Shown: in pieces, positions 8,621 to 18,848 of the stretch
Layout of the letters: each line of letters begins with the position of its first letter
How positions within the stretch are numbered: position 1 is the stretch's first letter
Source of the DNA: Streptomyces alboniger
GTDB lineage: Bacteria > Actinomycetota > Actinomycetes > Streptomycetales > Streptomycetaceae
Direction: 5' to 3'
Assembly (NCBI RefSeq): GCF_008704395.1
Contig: NZ_CP023695.1
Location: forward strand, 3,906,001 to 3,970,000
Length of the DNA: 64,000 nt
The notes under the pieces: generated by a model
Database searches by the model: none
The model's input: the letters and a program-made list of their open reading frames with translations, nothing else
Told to the model about the DNA's origin: nothing
Translations under genes and position numbers: made by a program

Positions 8621-9688
8621 ATGACTCAGGGGGCCGGTCAGGGACCCGATGTGCGGACGGCGACGCTGCGCGACTTCCGCGTACCGGCGTACGTCCATGA
8701 GACAGCCGGCCCCGCCGAGGTGAGCCCCGCGCCCCCGGTCCCGGCGCCGGCTGAGGTGCCGGGCGACGGCTACACGCCGACCCAGCGCGACCTGCCGGTC
8801 ATCAACCGCGGGGACACCGTCCAGGTGCAGGTCATGCCGGAGCCCCCGCAGCCGCGGCCGGGCGACGAGCACGGCCCCCTGTTCGTCGTCGGCGACGTCC
8901 ACGGCTATCTGGACGAGCTGCTCGCGGCCCTCCAGGAGCAGGGCCTCATCGACGACGACGGCAACTGGTCCGCGGGCAACGCGCGCCTGTGGTTCCTCGG
9001 CGACTTCACCGACCGCGGGCCCGACGGCATCGGCGTGATCGACCTCGTGATGCGGCTGTCCGCCGAGGCCGCGGCCGCCGGCGGCTACTGCAAGGCCCTC
9101 ATGGGCAACCACGAGCTGCTCCTGCTCGGCGCCAAGCGCTTCGGTGACACCCCCGTCAACTCCGGGGCGGGGACCGCCACCTTCCAGGCCGCCTGGCTGC
9201 TCAACGGCGGCCAGAAGACCGACATGGAGCGCCTGGAGGACCACCACCTCCAGTGGATGGCCCGCCTGGACGCGATGGAGGAGGCCGACGGCCATCTCCT
9301 CGTGCACTCCGACACGACCGCCTATCTGGATTACGGCGACTCGATCGAGGCAGTGAACGACACCATCCGCGAGACCCTCACCCGCAACGACGCCAACGAA
9401 TGCTGGGACCTCTTCCGCAAGTTCACCAAGCGCTTCGCCTTCCGCGACGAGTCCGGCCCCTCGGCCGTACGCGAACTCCTGGACATGTACGGCGGCACAC
9501 GCATCGTCCACGGCCACAGCCCCATCCCCTACCTCCTGGGTGACGTCGGCTCCGAGGACGAGTCGGACGGCGGCGGCCCGGTCATCGAGGGGCCGCACGT
9601 CTACGCCGACGGCCTGGCCATCGCGATGGACGGCGGAGTGACCATGGCCGGAAAGCTACTGGTCTGCCAACTCCCCCTGGGTATCTGA
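8621..9688 (+). CDS. Metallophosphoesterase (PPP-like protein phosphatase family)
   Basis: Calcineurin-like phosphoesterase of 355 residues. The metal-binding motifs appear in order: GDVHG, GDFTDRG, GNHE and VHGHSPIP. These are the PPP serine/threonine phosphatase signatures, so it may dephosphorylate proteins or small molecules. About 85 N-terminal residues before the first motif are Pro/Glu-rich and probably disordered. ATG 8621 follows GGAGGGG (8611-8617). Flanked by unrelated genes on the same strand with gaps over 170 bp, so probably monocistronic. Confidence 0.9.
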   Translation: MTQGAGQGPDVRTATLRDFRVPAYVHETAGPAEVSPAPPVPAPAEVPGDGYTPTQRDLPVINRGDTVQVQVMPEPPQPRPGDEHGPLFVVGDVHGYLDELLAALQEQGLIDDDGNWSAGNARLWFLGDFTDRGPDGIGVIDLVMRLSAEAAAAGGYCKALMGNHELLLLGAKRFGDTPVNSGAGTATFQAAWLLNGGQKTDMERLEDHHLQWMARLDAMEEADGHLLVHSDTTAYLDYGDSIEAVNDTIRETLTRNDANECWDLFRKFTKRFAFRDESGPSAVRELLDMYGGTRIVHGHSPIPYLLGDVGSEDESDGGGPVIEGPHVYADGLAIAMDGGVTMAGKLLVCQLPLGI

Positions 9689-9729
9689 GCGTTCGCTGGG
9701 CAGGCGCCCCTTTACAGGATCACGCTGGC

Positions 9730-9757
9730 CAGGGGGGCGAATTCTGGAAACCCCCTG
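9730..9757 (+). terminator. Possible weak terminator after the metallophosphoesterase gene
   Basis: CAGGGGG (9730-9736) pairs with CCCCCTG (9751-9757) across a 14-nt loop, 42 bp downstream of the stop codon. The stem is short, so this is tentative. Confidence 0.4.
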
Positions 9758-9868
9758 TCACCGCGTGCCTTCACGGCTCTACCATCGGCTTATCCGTAGC
9801 AGGCTCCCCTCCGTTTCTGCCCGACGGCTCGTAGCCATGCGAGCCTTAGCCCTACGGAGCATCGGGGG

Positions 9869-10762
9869 ATGCACATGAACAGCGCTCCACACCTGCTCAA
9901 TGAGGACCGCCCCGAGTACGAGCGGATCCTCGACGAGGCGCTGCGCACCGCACCTGACCGTCCTGAACTCGCCGCAGTGGGCCAGCGGCTCAACACCGAA
10001 CAACTGCGCACCATGGCCCTGAACGCGACAGCACTGATCACGGCCGCTGCCGCGGCCGAGTACGCGCACTACGTGAAGGTTCGCGAGGAGTTGCGCGAAC
10101 CTCGACCGTCCTCCACCTCGATTCGCGAAGGGAGCGGACAGGGCACCGCGGAGACGGGCTCCGGCGGCGTCGGCCTCGCCACGGCGATGGGCGAGGTCGC
10201 CGAACCGACGGCGGTGGCGGGCGCCGGGGCGGTGGCCGTCGTCGCGGTCCTCGCACCCGTCCTCGCGGGCACGGCCGCCGCGATCTTCCTGCTCGTCGGC
10301 TACATCCTCAAGATGCTCAACCCCGAGCCCGCCTTCGCGGACACCCTGCTCACCGCGGGTTGGCTGTTCGGCGCGCTCACCGCCGGGGGCATCCTGGTCG
10401 GCGCGGTCGGCCTGCTCCTGACGGCCCTGCGCAACGGCTCCACCTCGCTCCAGGCGGGACGGCTCCACGGCGAGCGGCACGAGGAGGTGTCCCGAGCCAG
10501 GGAAGCCTGGGGACAGGCGCTCCTGGAGCAGGGCGTCGTGCCGTTCCTCCGGGAGGCCCTGGCGGATCCCGGGGCGGTACGCACCGCTCGCGCGCGCGTT
10601 TCCGAAGCCCCCGGAGGGGGCGGCCGCATGCCGCAGCTGGGCTACGACCGGCCGGGGTTCAGCAGCCCCGACGGCGGCCCGGCCGCCGGTTCACGGCCGA
10701 GCTTCTCGAGCCCGGACTTCTCCAGCCCGGACTTCGGCGGGCCCGATCACAAGCCGGAGTAG
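9869..10762 (+). CDS. Predicted membrane protein of unknown function
   Basis: Unrecognised 297-residue protein (295 if the second ATG at 9875 is used; GGAG and GGGGG upstream fit either). A helical, charged N-terminal part (about 1-90) is followed by two strongly hydrophobic segments near 110-145 and 160-185. The C-terminal tail is Gly/Ser/Pro-rich with the repeats FSSPDG, FSSPDFSSPDF. Likely a two-helix membrane protein with cytoplasmic ends. Convergent with thiC across a strong shared hairpin. Confidence 0.75.
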   Translation: MHMNSAPHLLNEDRPEYERILDEALRTAPDRPELAAVGQRLNTEQLRTMALNATALITAAAAAEYAHYVKVREELREPRPSSTSIREGSGQGTAETGSGGVGLATAMGEVAEPTAVAGAGAVAVVAVLAPVLAGTAAAIFLLVGYILKMLNPEPAFADTLLTAGWLFGALTAGGILVGAVGLLLTALRNGSTSLQAGRLHGERHEEVSRAREAWGQALLEQGVVPFLREALADPGAVRTARARVSEAPGGGGRMPQLGYDRPGFSSPDGGPAAGSRPSFSSPDFSSPDFGGPDHKPE

Positions 10763-10764
10763 GC

Positions 10765-10807
10765 CGGGGTGTCCGCAGAGCTGCCACGGTGCTCTGCGGA
10801 CACCCCG
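10765..10807. terminator. Bidirectional terminator between the membrane protein gene and thiC
   Basis: A perfect 16-bp stem (10765-10780 with 10792-10807; core GTGTCCGCAGAG) around an 11-nt loop sits between two convergent stop codons. Confidence 0.85.
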
Positions 10808-10822
10808 TCCACAGCCGCCGGC

Positions 10823-12751
<1,929 letters not shown>

Positions 12752-12832
12752 GATTGCAAAGGTGGCTCCACGCTAGCGTCATGTCGGGCGCGCTGAACAG
12801 AGGGCCCCCTCCGTTCTTGCGATGATCGGGCA

Positions 12833-14233
12833 GTGACCACCACAGCGCCGCCGCCGCCTCCGCCCGCGCAACCACCCCACTCCGGCCCGCCCCCGGACGA
12901 CAATGGGCATGGTCACGGGCACGGCCACGGGCACTCCCACAGCCACGGTCCGGCCGCTCCCGTCTCCCAGCATCTGCGCAAGGTCATCGCCGCGGTGCTG
13001 ATCCCCTTCGCCGCCGCGGTCGTCGTGGGCCTGGTGGTGCTCTGGCCCGGCGGCGCCCCCTCGCACGAGCGGACCGGCGTCGGCTTCGACCGGCAGACGC
13101 AGTCGGCGAAGGTCACGAAGGTGCAGGAACTGCCCTGCAAGGACCTCAGCCCCTCGCAGCCCCAGCCGAACGGCGACACCTCCACCCCCGAGGGCCAGTC
13201 AGCCCAGTCCCGGGCCACCGGCACCTGCAAGAAGGCGCTGATCGAGGTGACCAGCGGCGAGGACGACGGCCGCACCTTCACCGAGATCATCCAGCCGGAC
13301 TCGCCCCGGCAACTCCGCAAGGGCCAAGAGGTGGTGGTCGCCTACGAGCCCAAGGCGCCCGAGGGGTTGCAGTACTCGGTCACCGATGTGAACCGCAAGA
13401 TGCCGATGGCGCTGCTCGCCGGCATCTTCGCGCTCGCCGTCGTCGTGGTGGGACGGCTGCGCGGCGTGATGGCCCTGGTCGCCCTCGCCATCAGCTTCCT
13501 GGTCCTCACCTTCTTCATCCTGCCGGCCATCCTCCAGGGCTCGAACCCGCTGGTCGTGGCGGTGATCGGCGCGAGCGCCATCATGCTGGCCGCGCTCTAT
13601 CTCTGCCATGGCCTCACGGCCCGTACGTCAGTCGCGGTACTCGGCACTCTCATCTCCCTCCTGCTGATCGGCCTGCTCGGCTCGCTCTTCATCGGCTGGG
13701 CCGCGCTGACCGGCAACACCGACGACAACACCGGCCTCATCCACGGCCTGTACCCGTCCATCGACATGAGCGGTCTGCTGCTCGCGGGCGTCATCATCGG
13801 CTCGCTCGGCGTCCTCGACGACGTGACGGTCACCCAGACCTCGGCCGTGTGGGAGCTGCACCAGGCCAACCCGGCCATGGGCTGGCGCGGCCTGTACCGC
13901 GCGGGCATCCGCATCGGCCGCGACCACATCGCCTCGGTCGTCAACACCCTCGTCCTCGCCTACGCGGGCGCCGCCCTGCCCCTGCTCCTCCTCTTCTCCA
14001 TCGCCCAGTCCAGCGTGGGCACGGTCGCCAACAGCGAGTTGGTCGCCGAGGAGATCGTGCGGACCCTGATCGGCTCGATCGGCCTGGTCGCCTCCGTGCC
14101 GGTGACGACCGCGCTGGCCGCCCTGGTCGTCTCCGCCGACCGCTCCTCCGGCCCCGGCGCCCCGGCCCCGGCCACCGGCACCCCCGCGCGCCGCTCCTCC
14201 CGCGGAGGAAAGGGCCGACGCCGCAAGGCCTGA
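12833..14233 (+). CDS. YibE/F-like membrane protein with His-rich N-terminus
   Basis: YibE/F family integral membrane protein, 466 residues, function unknown in the family. The first 45 residues are Pro-rich and contain a GHGHGHGHSHSH stretch that could bind metal. A first helix follows near 48-70, then an extracytoplasmic domain of about 120 residues, then several helices in the C-terminal half. GTG start at 12833, divergent from the thiC riboswitch with about 80 bp between. There is no clear ribosome binding site, so the mRNA may be leaderless. Confidence 0.85.
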   Translation: MTTTAPPPPPPAQPPHSGPPPDDNGHGHGHGHGHSHSHGPAAPVSQHLRKVIAAVLIPFAAAVVVGLVVLWPGGAPSHERTGVGFDRQTQSAKVTKVQELPCKDLSPSQPQPNGDTSTPEGQSAQSRATGTCKKALIEVTSGEDDGRTFTEIIQPDSPRQLRKGQEVVVAYEPKAPEGLQYSVTDVNRKMPMALLAGIFALAVVVVGRLRGVMALVALAISFLVLTFFILPAILQGSNPLVVAVIGASAIMLAALYLCHGLTARTSVAVLGTLISLLLIGLLGSLFIGWAALTGNTDDNTGLIHGLYPSIDMSGLLLAGVIIGSLGVLDDVTVTQTSAVWELHQANPAMGWRGLYRAGIRIGRDHIASVVNTLVLAYAGAALPLLLLFSIAQSSVGTVANSELVAEEIVRTLIGSIGLVASVPVTTALAALVVSADRSSGPGAPAPATGTPARRSSRGGKGRRRKA

Positions 14234-14361
14234 CATCCTGACGGCCTGACCCCGGAACGGCCCCGAAGACGCCGACGGCACCCCGGTGACCATGGCGGCG
14301 CCCTGGCGATGCCCTCAAATGCCCCAATCTGCCATTGGCATAGGCACATTGAGCCCGGTGC

Positions 14362-14772
14362 TCATCCCGCGTTCTGCTCCTCCGCCAGGATCCGGTCGAG
14401 CGTCTCGTCCAGATGCGCGTCGAAGTCGGCGAGCGCGCGCTCCTGCCCGAGCGGCACCAACTTGTCCGTACGGTCCAGGAAGGCGAGCAGTGGCGGAATG
14501 CCCACGCGGAACAGCGCCTGGTCAGCGCCGACCTGAAGCCTGATCAGGGCCTCGTCGAGCAGATCGGGATCGGTGGGCTCGATGCGCACGTCCCCGACCC
14601 CACACGGCCTGCCCACCCCGTCGATCAGCAACTCCCTCCCGAAGGCCCAGGTCACCGGCGCGTCCCCGGGCAGATGGAACGTCAGCCGCACGGCATAGGG
14701 GTCATCGGTCTCATAGCGCAACTCCACCGGGATACGAAACGACAGCTCCTCGGAAACAAGGAAGCTCATCAT
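14362..14772 (-). CDS. ssgA: Sporulation regulator SsgA (SALP family)
   Basis: SsgA-like protein that marks septation sites and promotes sporulation-specific cell division in streptomycetes. The 136-residue form starting MMSFLVSEELSFRIPVELRY matches the usual SsgA length, and VTWAFGRELL, RLQVGADQALFR and FLDRTDKLVPLGQE are SALP hallmarks. The downstream Met of the ATGATG (14769) has GAGG at 5 nt; an ATG at 14799 would add nine residues. It lies directly downstream of the IclR-type gene ssgR, its known activator in S. coelicolor and S. griseus, which supports SsgA among the paralogues. Confidence 0.92.
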   Translation of the reverse strand: MMSFLVSEELSFRIPVELRYETDDPYAVRLTFHLPGDAPVTWAFGRELLIDGVGRPCGVGDVRIEPTDPDLLDEALIRLQVGADQALFRVGIPPLLAFLDRTDKLVPLGQERALADFDAHLDETLDRILAEEQNAG

Positions 14773-14904
14773 GACCTCTGCCTGAACCGACTCGTCCATC
14801 GCGCCGCCCTACCCCGTCACTAAGCCATCAAGGGGCCAGGAACCTACTCCTGACACTTATGGCATCTTGCTTAACGTGCACACCAGATCACAAGGAGTGA
14901 GTTT

Positions 14905-15912
14905 TCAGATGCTGATAGAGAAGGCGAGTGTCCCTAGTAGCTTTCCGATCTCACGCTGCAACCTCTCCGCCGCGGGCAGCAACCGGTCGGCCTGACCGAC
15001 CGGCACGGAAATGGCCAGGGTCGCCGCGGTGTCCCCCGCCAGGATCGGAACCGCGGCGCAGACCGTCCCGAGTGCGTACTCCTGGCGCTCCACGACGGGC
15101 CGCATCCGCTCCATCGCGTCGAGTCGGCGCAGGAACGTGCGGTCGTCGCGCACCGAGTAGCGCGTGATCGACTGAACCGGATAGCGGTCGATGTGGTCCC
15201 GCCGCGCCTCGCCGTCGAGTTGGGACAGCAGGCACTGACCGATGGCGTGGGCGTGGCCTGTCTCGCGGAAGTCCGCCCACTCCTCCACGGCGGGGTTGCC
15301 CGGAGTGTCGGAGACCGCCACGATCTCGATCTCGCCCGCGCGGTAGACGGCGAAGTACACCGGCACTCCGATGGCGTCGCGACAGTGCGCCAGGGCTTCG
15401 CCGACCATGCCGCGACGCTTCTGCTGCGCCCCGCTGCTGCTGAGCCGCTCGGCCGCCTCGCCGAGCATGAACACTCCTTTCTCTCGGCGCAGGTAACCCT
15501 CGTGGGTCAGCGTGCGCAACAGGTGGTAGGCGGTAGGGAGCGCCAAACCCGCCTCGCGGGCCAACTGCTTGGCGGGCGCCCCGTACTGATGTGTGGCGGC
15601 GGCTTCCAGCAGCCGCATCGCACGCTGCACGGAGCCGATGAGGGTGGGGGTGACGGACGCGGCACCCGATGCGGTGGCGTCGCCCGCCGGGCCTGCGTCG
15701 TTCGTCTGGCCTGCGTCCCCCGCCGAGCCTGCACCGCCTGTCGGACCTGGACCACTCGGACCACTCGGCGGGCCAGCGCCACTCGTCGGACCAGCGGCAT
15801 GTGTGGCGCTGGCGGCACTCGTGGGACTAGCGGCACTCGTCGGTCTAGCGGCCCTGGCGGTAACTGGTGAAGTGGCGCCGACCGGTGAGGTGGAGGTGTC
15901 GACCGCGGCCAA
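14905..15912 (-). CDS. ssgR: IclR-family regulator SsgR with long low-complexity N-terminus
   Basis: IclR-type transcription factor, activator of ssgA in known streptomycetes. The conserved part begins at IGSVQRAMRLLEAAATHQYG (about residue 92), with a winged helix-turn-helix (PAKQLAREAGLALPTAYHLL) and a C-terminal effector domain. The first 90 residues are almost only Ala, Thr, Ser, Pro, Gly and come from near-repeated DNA. The only start that opens the frame is TTG 15912, with GGGAG about 7 nt upstream and an in-frame stop two codons before it. I know SsgR as about 240 residues, so the extension is unusual. An internal GTG near the conserved part remains possible. Confidence 0.85.
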   Translation of the reverse strand: MAAVDTSTSPVGATSPVTARAARPTSAASPTSAASATHAAGPTSGAGPPSGPSGPGPTGGAGSAGDAGQTNDAGPAGDATASGAASVTPTLIGSVQRAMRLLEAAATHQYGAPAKQLAREAGLALPTAYHLLRTLTHEGYLRREKGVFMLGEAAERLSSSGAQQKRRGMVGEALAHCRDAIGVPVYFAVYRAGEIEIVAVSDTPGNPAVEEWADFRETGHAHAIGQCLLSQLDGEARRDHIDRYPVQSITRYSVRDDRTFLRRLDAMERMRPVVERQEYALGTVCAAVPILAGDTAATLAISVPVGQADRLLPAAERLQREIGKLLGTLAFSISI

Positions 15913-16157
15913 GGTTCACTCCCGAAGCGCGTGGGGGGGCCGCCCGTGCCCGGAGCAACACGGGTGGGCAGTGCGCCCGTCCGCGGGGAACGGCCCCGCG
16001 TCGGTTTTCGGACTCTAACCCTTGGCCACCGCTCTACGGCCGTTTGCCGGGAAACTTCCCCCGGCCGAGGGAATCGGTTCGAAAAGTCACCTCTCGGCAG
16101 TAACCACTCGCAGGCGAGCATCAATCGTTACGGTCGATCACTGATCGGTACGGACGA

Positions 16158-16379
16158 TCACCAATCGGCGCGCGACGAGGACGATCCGGATATGAACTTC
16201 CGTACGACATAGATGAGTCCACCGACCAAGGCGACGAATAGCAGCGCCTTGAAAAGCAGGGCGATCACGAACCCGACAACGGCCGCTATCACGCTGCCGA
16301 ACACGACCAAGGCGATGACGGGCACAGCCACCCACTTCACCCACCACGGCATTCCCGCAAAGATCTCCTTCGCTGCCAT
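16158..16379 (-). CDS. Small DUF5326-like membrane protein
   Basis: 73-residue protein starting MAAKEIFAGMPWWVKWVAVP, with one long hydrophobic stretch (about residues 15-60, probably two helices) and a polar tail SGSSSSRADW. It matches a small conserved Streptomyces membrane family of unknown function found near ssgRA. ATG 16379 chosen because the family begins with MAA-EIFAGMPWWVKW. Confidence 0.8.
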   Translation of the reverse strand: MAAKEIFAGMPWWVKWVAVPVIALVVFGSVIAAVVGFVIALLFKALLFVALVGGLIYVVRKFISGSSSSRADW

Positions 16380-16524
16380 CGTCCTTACCTCTCTCCGCAC
16401 ACATCGCGTCGGCGGGTTCCTGAATGTCCGCAGGCTCCCGGCTTCTTGCATTCGATGCTAGGTCGCCAAAGGGCTCGGTGGGGGCCTCGCAGCCCTTGTC
16501 CTCCCCTGATCCGCCCCCTAGGGG

Positions 16525-16842
16525 TCAGGCCTCCGGCGGGGAGAAGACGACCAGAACGCGCAGGTCCTCGCTGATGTGGTGGAACTTGTGGGGCACCCCG
16601 GCCGGCACATAGACGACGCTGCCGCGCGCAACCGACGTGGTCTCCATGCCGACCGTGATCGAGGCGCGGCCGCTCACGACCATGTAGACCTCGTCCTGCC
16701 CGTGCGGCTGCTGCGGATCGGACTCCCCGGCGTTGAGCGCGTAGAGGCCGACCGACATGTTCCGCTCCCGCAGAAACTGCAGATACGCCCCGTCGTTCGC
16801 CGCGCGCTCCGCCTCCAGCTCGTCCAGTCGGAATGCCTTCAT
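16525..16842 (-). CDS. Cupin-domain protein
   Basis: Single-domain cupin of 105 residues. Motif 1 is degenerate but recognisable (QQPHGQDEVYMVVSGRASI, with one His and a Glu) and motif 2 is VYVPAGVPHKFH, whose His completes a likely metal site. Such small cupins are metal-dependent enzymes or ligand sensors; no specific reaction can be assigned. Start MKAFRLDELEAERAAND at 16842. Divergent from the holin-like gene. Confidence 0.85.
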   Translation of the reverse strand: MKAFRLDELEAERAANDGAYLQFLRERNMSVGLYALNAGESDPQQPHGQDEVYMVVSGRASITVGMETTSVARGSVVYVPAGVPHKFHHISEDLRVLVVFSPPEA

Positions 16843-16938
16843 CGCCCTCGTACGCCCCTCGCTGATACTCGCCCCGCGGAATCCCGCCGGTGCGCGTGGC
16901 CCGACCACTCTCGTTCCACGTCTGCCACGATCAGACAC

Positions 16939-17319
16939 ATGAAGAATTTCGTAGTCAAGACGATCGCCAACGCCGCGGCCCTGGCCGTCGCCGTGTGGCT
17001 GCTCGACAAGATCACGCTGACCGGCGACAGCACCGGCAAGGAGGTCGGCACCCTCATCGTCGTCGCCCTGCTCTTCGGCCTGGTGAACTTCCTGGTCAAG
17101 CCGGTGGTGAAGGTCCTGACCTTCCCGTTGTTCATCCTGACCCTCGGCCTGATCACCCTCGTGGTCAACGCCCTGATGCTGCTGCTCACCTCCTGGCTGG
17201 CCGACAAGTTCGACGTCAGCTTCCACGTGGAGGGCTTCTGGACCGCCGTCCTGGGCGGCCTGATCATCTCGATCGTGTCCTGGGCCATGAACGTGGTGCT
17301 CCCCGACGACAAGGACTGA
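16939..17319 (+). CDS. Phage-holin family (four-helix) membrane protein
   Basis: 126-residue hydrophobic protein with about four helices (roughly 4-24, 34-54, 58-88 and 98-120), typical of the actinobacterial 4-TMS holin-like family (superfamily IV). The family is chromosomal and usually not tied to prophages; its role is unknown. It is followed after 5 bp by the cystathionine-lyase-like gene, so the two are probably translated from one message. Confidence 0.85.
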   Translation: MKNFVVKTIANAAALAVAVWLLDKITLTGDSTGKEVGTLIVVALLFGLVNFLVKPVVKVLTFPLFILTLGLITLVVNALMLLLTSWLADKFDVSFHVEGFWTAVLGGLIISIVSWAMNVVLPDDKD

Positions 17320-17324
17320 ACGGC

Positions 17325-18479
17325 ATGACGGACTCTGCTGCCATAGGCCTCGGAGACGGCACACGGGCGGTGCGGGCCGGGCTGCCCGAGCCGGTGAAGC
17401 ACGAACCCACCCTCCCCGGCCCGGTGTTCGCCGCGCACTTCCACCTGCCCGGCGATCCCACGGGCGGATACGCCTACGCGCGCGACGAGAACCCCACCTG
17501 GACGCACCTGGAGCGCGCCATCGGCGAGCTGGAGGCGCCGGGCTCGGCGGTTGCCGGGGACGACGTCGAGACGCTCGTCTTCGCCTCGGGCATGGCCGCC
17601 ATCTCGGCGGTGCTGTTCTCCCAGCTGCGCGCCGGGGACACGGTGGTCCTGCCGGACGACGGCTACCAGGTGCTCCCGCTGGTCCGCGAGCAGCTCACGG
17701 CGTACGGCATCGAGGTGCGCACCGCCCCGACCGCCGGTGACGCCCAGCTCGACGTCCTGGACGGTGCCAAGCTGCTGTGGCTCGAGACCCCGTCCAACCC
17801 GGGCCTCGACGTGTGCGACGTGCGTCGCCTCGCCGAGGCGGCACGCGCGCGTGGCGCTCTGGTGGCGGTCGACAACACTCTGGCCACACCGCTCGGCCAG
17901 CGGCCCCTGGAGCTCGGTGCGGACTTCGCTGTCGCCAGCGGTACGAAGATGCTCACCGGCCACGGCGACCTGCTCCTGGGATACGTCGCATGCCGCGACG
18001 CGGACCTGGCTGCCTCGGTGCGACGGTGGCGCAAGATCGTCGGGGCGATCCCGGGGCCGATGGAGGCCTGGCTCGCCCACCGCTCGCTCGCCACGCTCCA
18101 GCTGCGCGCCGACCGGCAGAACGCGAACGCCCTGGCTCTCGCCGAAGCCCTGCGTGACCGGCCCGAGGTGGCGGGGCTGCGTTATCCCGGGCTGCCCGAC
18201 GACCCCTCGTACACGGTCGCCTCGCGGCAGATGCGGCGCTTCGGGTGCGTGGTCTCCTTCACGCTGCCCAGCCGCGCGCGTGCCGAGCGTTTCCTGGAGG
18301 CGCTGCGTCTCGTCGACGACGCGACGAGCTTCGGCGGTGTGCGGTCCACGGCCGAACGGCGCCGGCGCTGGGGCGGCGACGACGTCCCGGAGGGCTTCAT
18401 CCGCTTCTCCGCGGGCGCCGAGGACCCCGATGACCTGGTGGCGGACGTACTCCGCGCGCTGGACGAATCAGCCGGGTGA
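17325..18479 (+). CDS. Cystathionine gamma-lyase/synthase family PLP enzyme
   Basis: Cys/Met-metabolism PLP enzyme of 384 residues, probably a cystathionine gamma-lyase (cystathionine to cysteine, 2-oxobutyrate and ammonia). Seen: GYAYARDENPTWTHLE, FASGMAAISAV for phosphate binding, WLETPSNPGLDV, VDNTLATPLGQRPL, and K208 in SGTKMLTGHGDLLLG as the Schiff-base lysine. Start ATG 17325, 5 bp after the holin-like gene. A strong hairpin follows at 18550. Substrate choice among family members is inferred. Confidence 0.87.
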   Translation: MTDSAAIGLGDGTRAVRAGLPEPVKHEPTLPGPVFAAHFHLPGDPTGGYAYARDENPTWTHLERAIGELEAPGSAVAGDDVETLVFASGMAAISAVLFSQLRAGDTVVLPDDGYQVLPLVREQLTAYGIEVRTAPTAGDAQLDVLDGAKLLWLETPSNPGLDVCDVRRLAEAARARGALVAVDNTLATPLGQRPLELGADFAVASGTKMLTGHGDLLLGYVACRDADLAASVRRWRKIVGAIPGPMEAWLAHRSLATLQLRADRQNANALALAEALRDRPEVAGLRYPGLPDDPSYTVASRQMRRFGCVVSFTLPSRARAERFLEALRLVDDATSFGGVRSTAERRRRWGGDDVPEGFIRFSAGAEDPDDLVADVLRALDESAG

Positions 18480-18549
18480 CCGCTGCCGACTGGCCCGGCC
18501 TCCACCGCCGACGCCGCCGATCGAGGCAGCATCCCGGCTACGCACAATG

Positions 18550-18586
18550 AACGGTCCGAGCCTCCCCCCTCGTGGCTCGGACCGTT
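18550..18586 (+). terminator. Terminator hairpin after the cystathionine-lyase-like gene
   Basis: AACGGTCCGAGCC (18550-18562) pairs perfectly with GGCTCGGACCGTT (18574-18586) across an 11-nt loop, 70 bp past the stop codon. Confidence 0.85.
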
Positions 18587-18655
18587 CCGGTTCTGCTCGC
18601 GAAGAACCGTGTCAACGAGGCTAGTTGACTGTGTGTCAGTGTCCAGTCACAGTAG

Positions 18656-18790
18656 CCCGCCGCGTGGCAGATCCGCACCCCGGAGGGCCTCACCTCTTAC
18701 TTGGATGCCCTCGTGGAGATCGCCGAGACCGGGCTCGACGAGGACTCGTGCACGAACGGCTGCTGCGGGCGGCCGTCGACTGGGCTTGAT
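18656..18790 (+). pseudogene. Possible remnant of a small coding sequence
   Basis: In the gap 18480-18848 one frame reads like real Streptomyces coding DNA with G/C-rich third positions: WQIRTPEGLTSYLDALVEIA and then TGLDEDSCTNGCCGRPSTG. It has no usable start (a stop precedes it at 18653; only TTG 18701 is in frame) and no stop of its own, running on antisense-free into the Nudix region in another frame. It looks like a broken remnant. The parent gene is not recognised. Confidence 0.3.
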
Positions 18791-18813
18791 GGCGGTCCCG
18801 GCTGGTGCGCGAT

Positions 18814-18827
18814 GTTTCACGTGGAAC
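18814..18827. other. parS: Degenerate parS (one mismatch)
   Basis: GTTTCACGTGGAAC differs from the parS consensus at one position. It lies 21 bp upstream of the Nudix start codon. Confidence 0.6.
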
Positions 18828-18848
18828 AGTCCGGGCCACATTTCCCCC

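Noticed and set aside
15640..15900. Short near-repeats such as ACTCGTCGG and GGCACTCG in the ssgR 5' region, at first resembling an array
   Set aside because: No regular repeat-spacer alternation; these are codon-level repeats of an Ala/Thr/Ser/Pro-rich peptide, not CRISPR.
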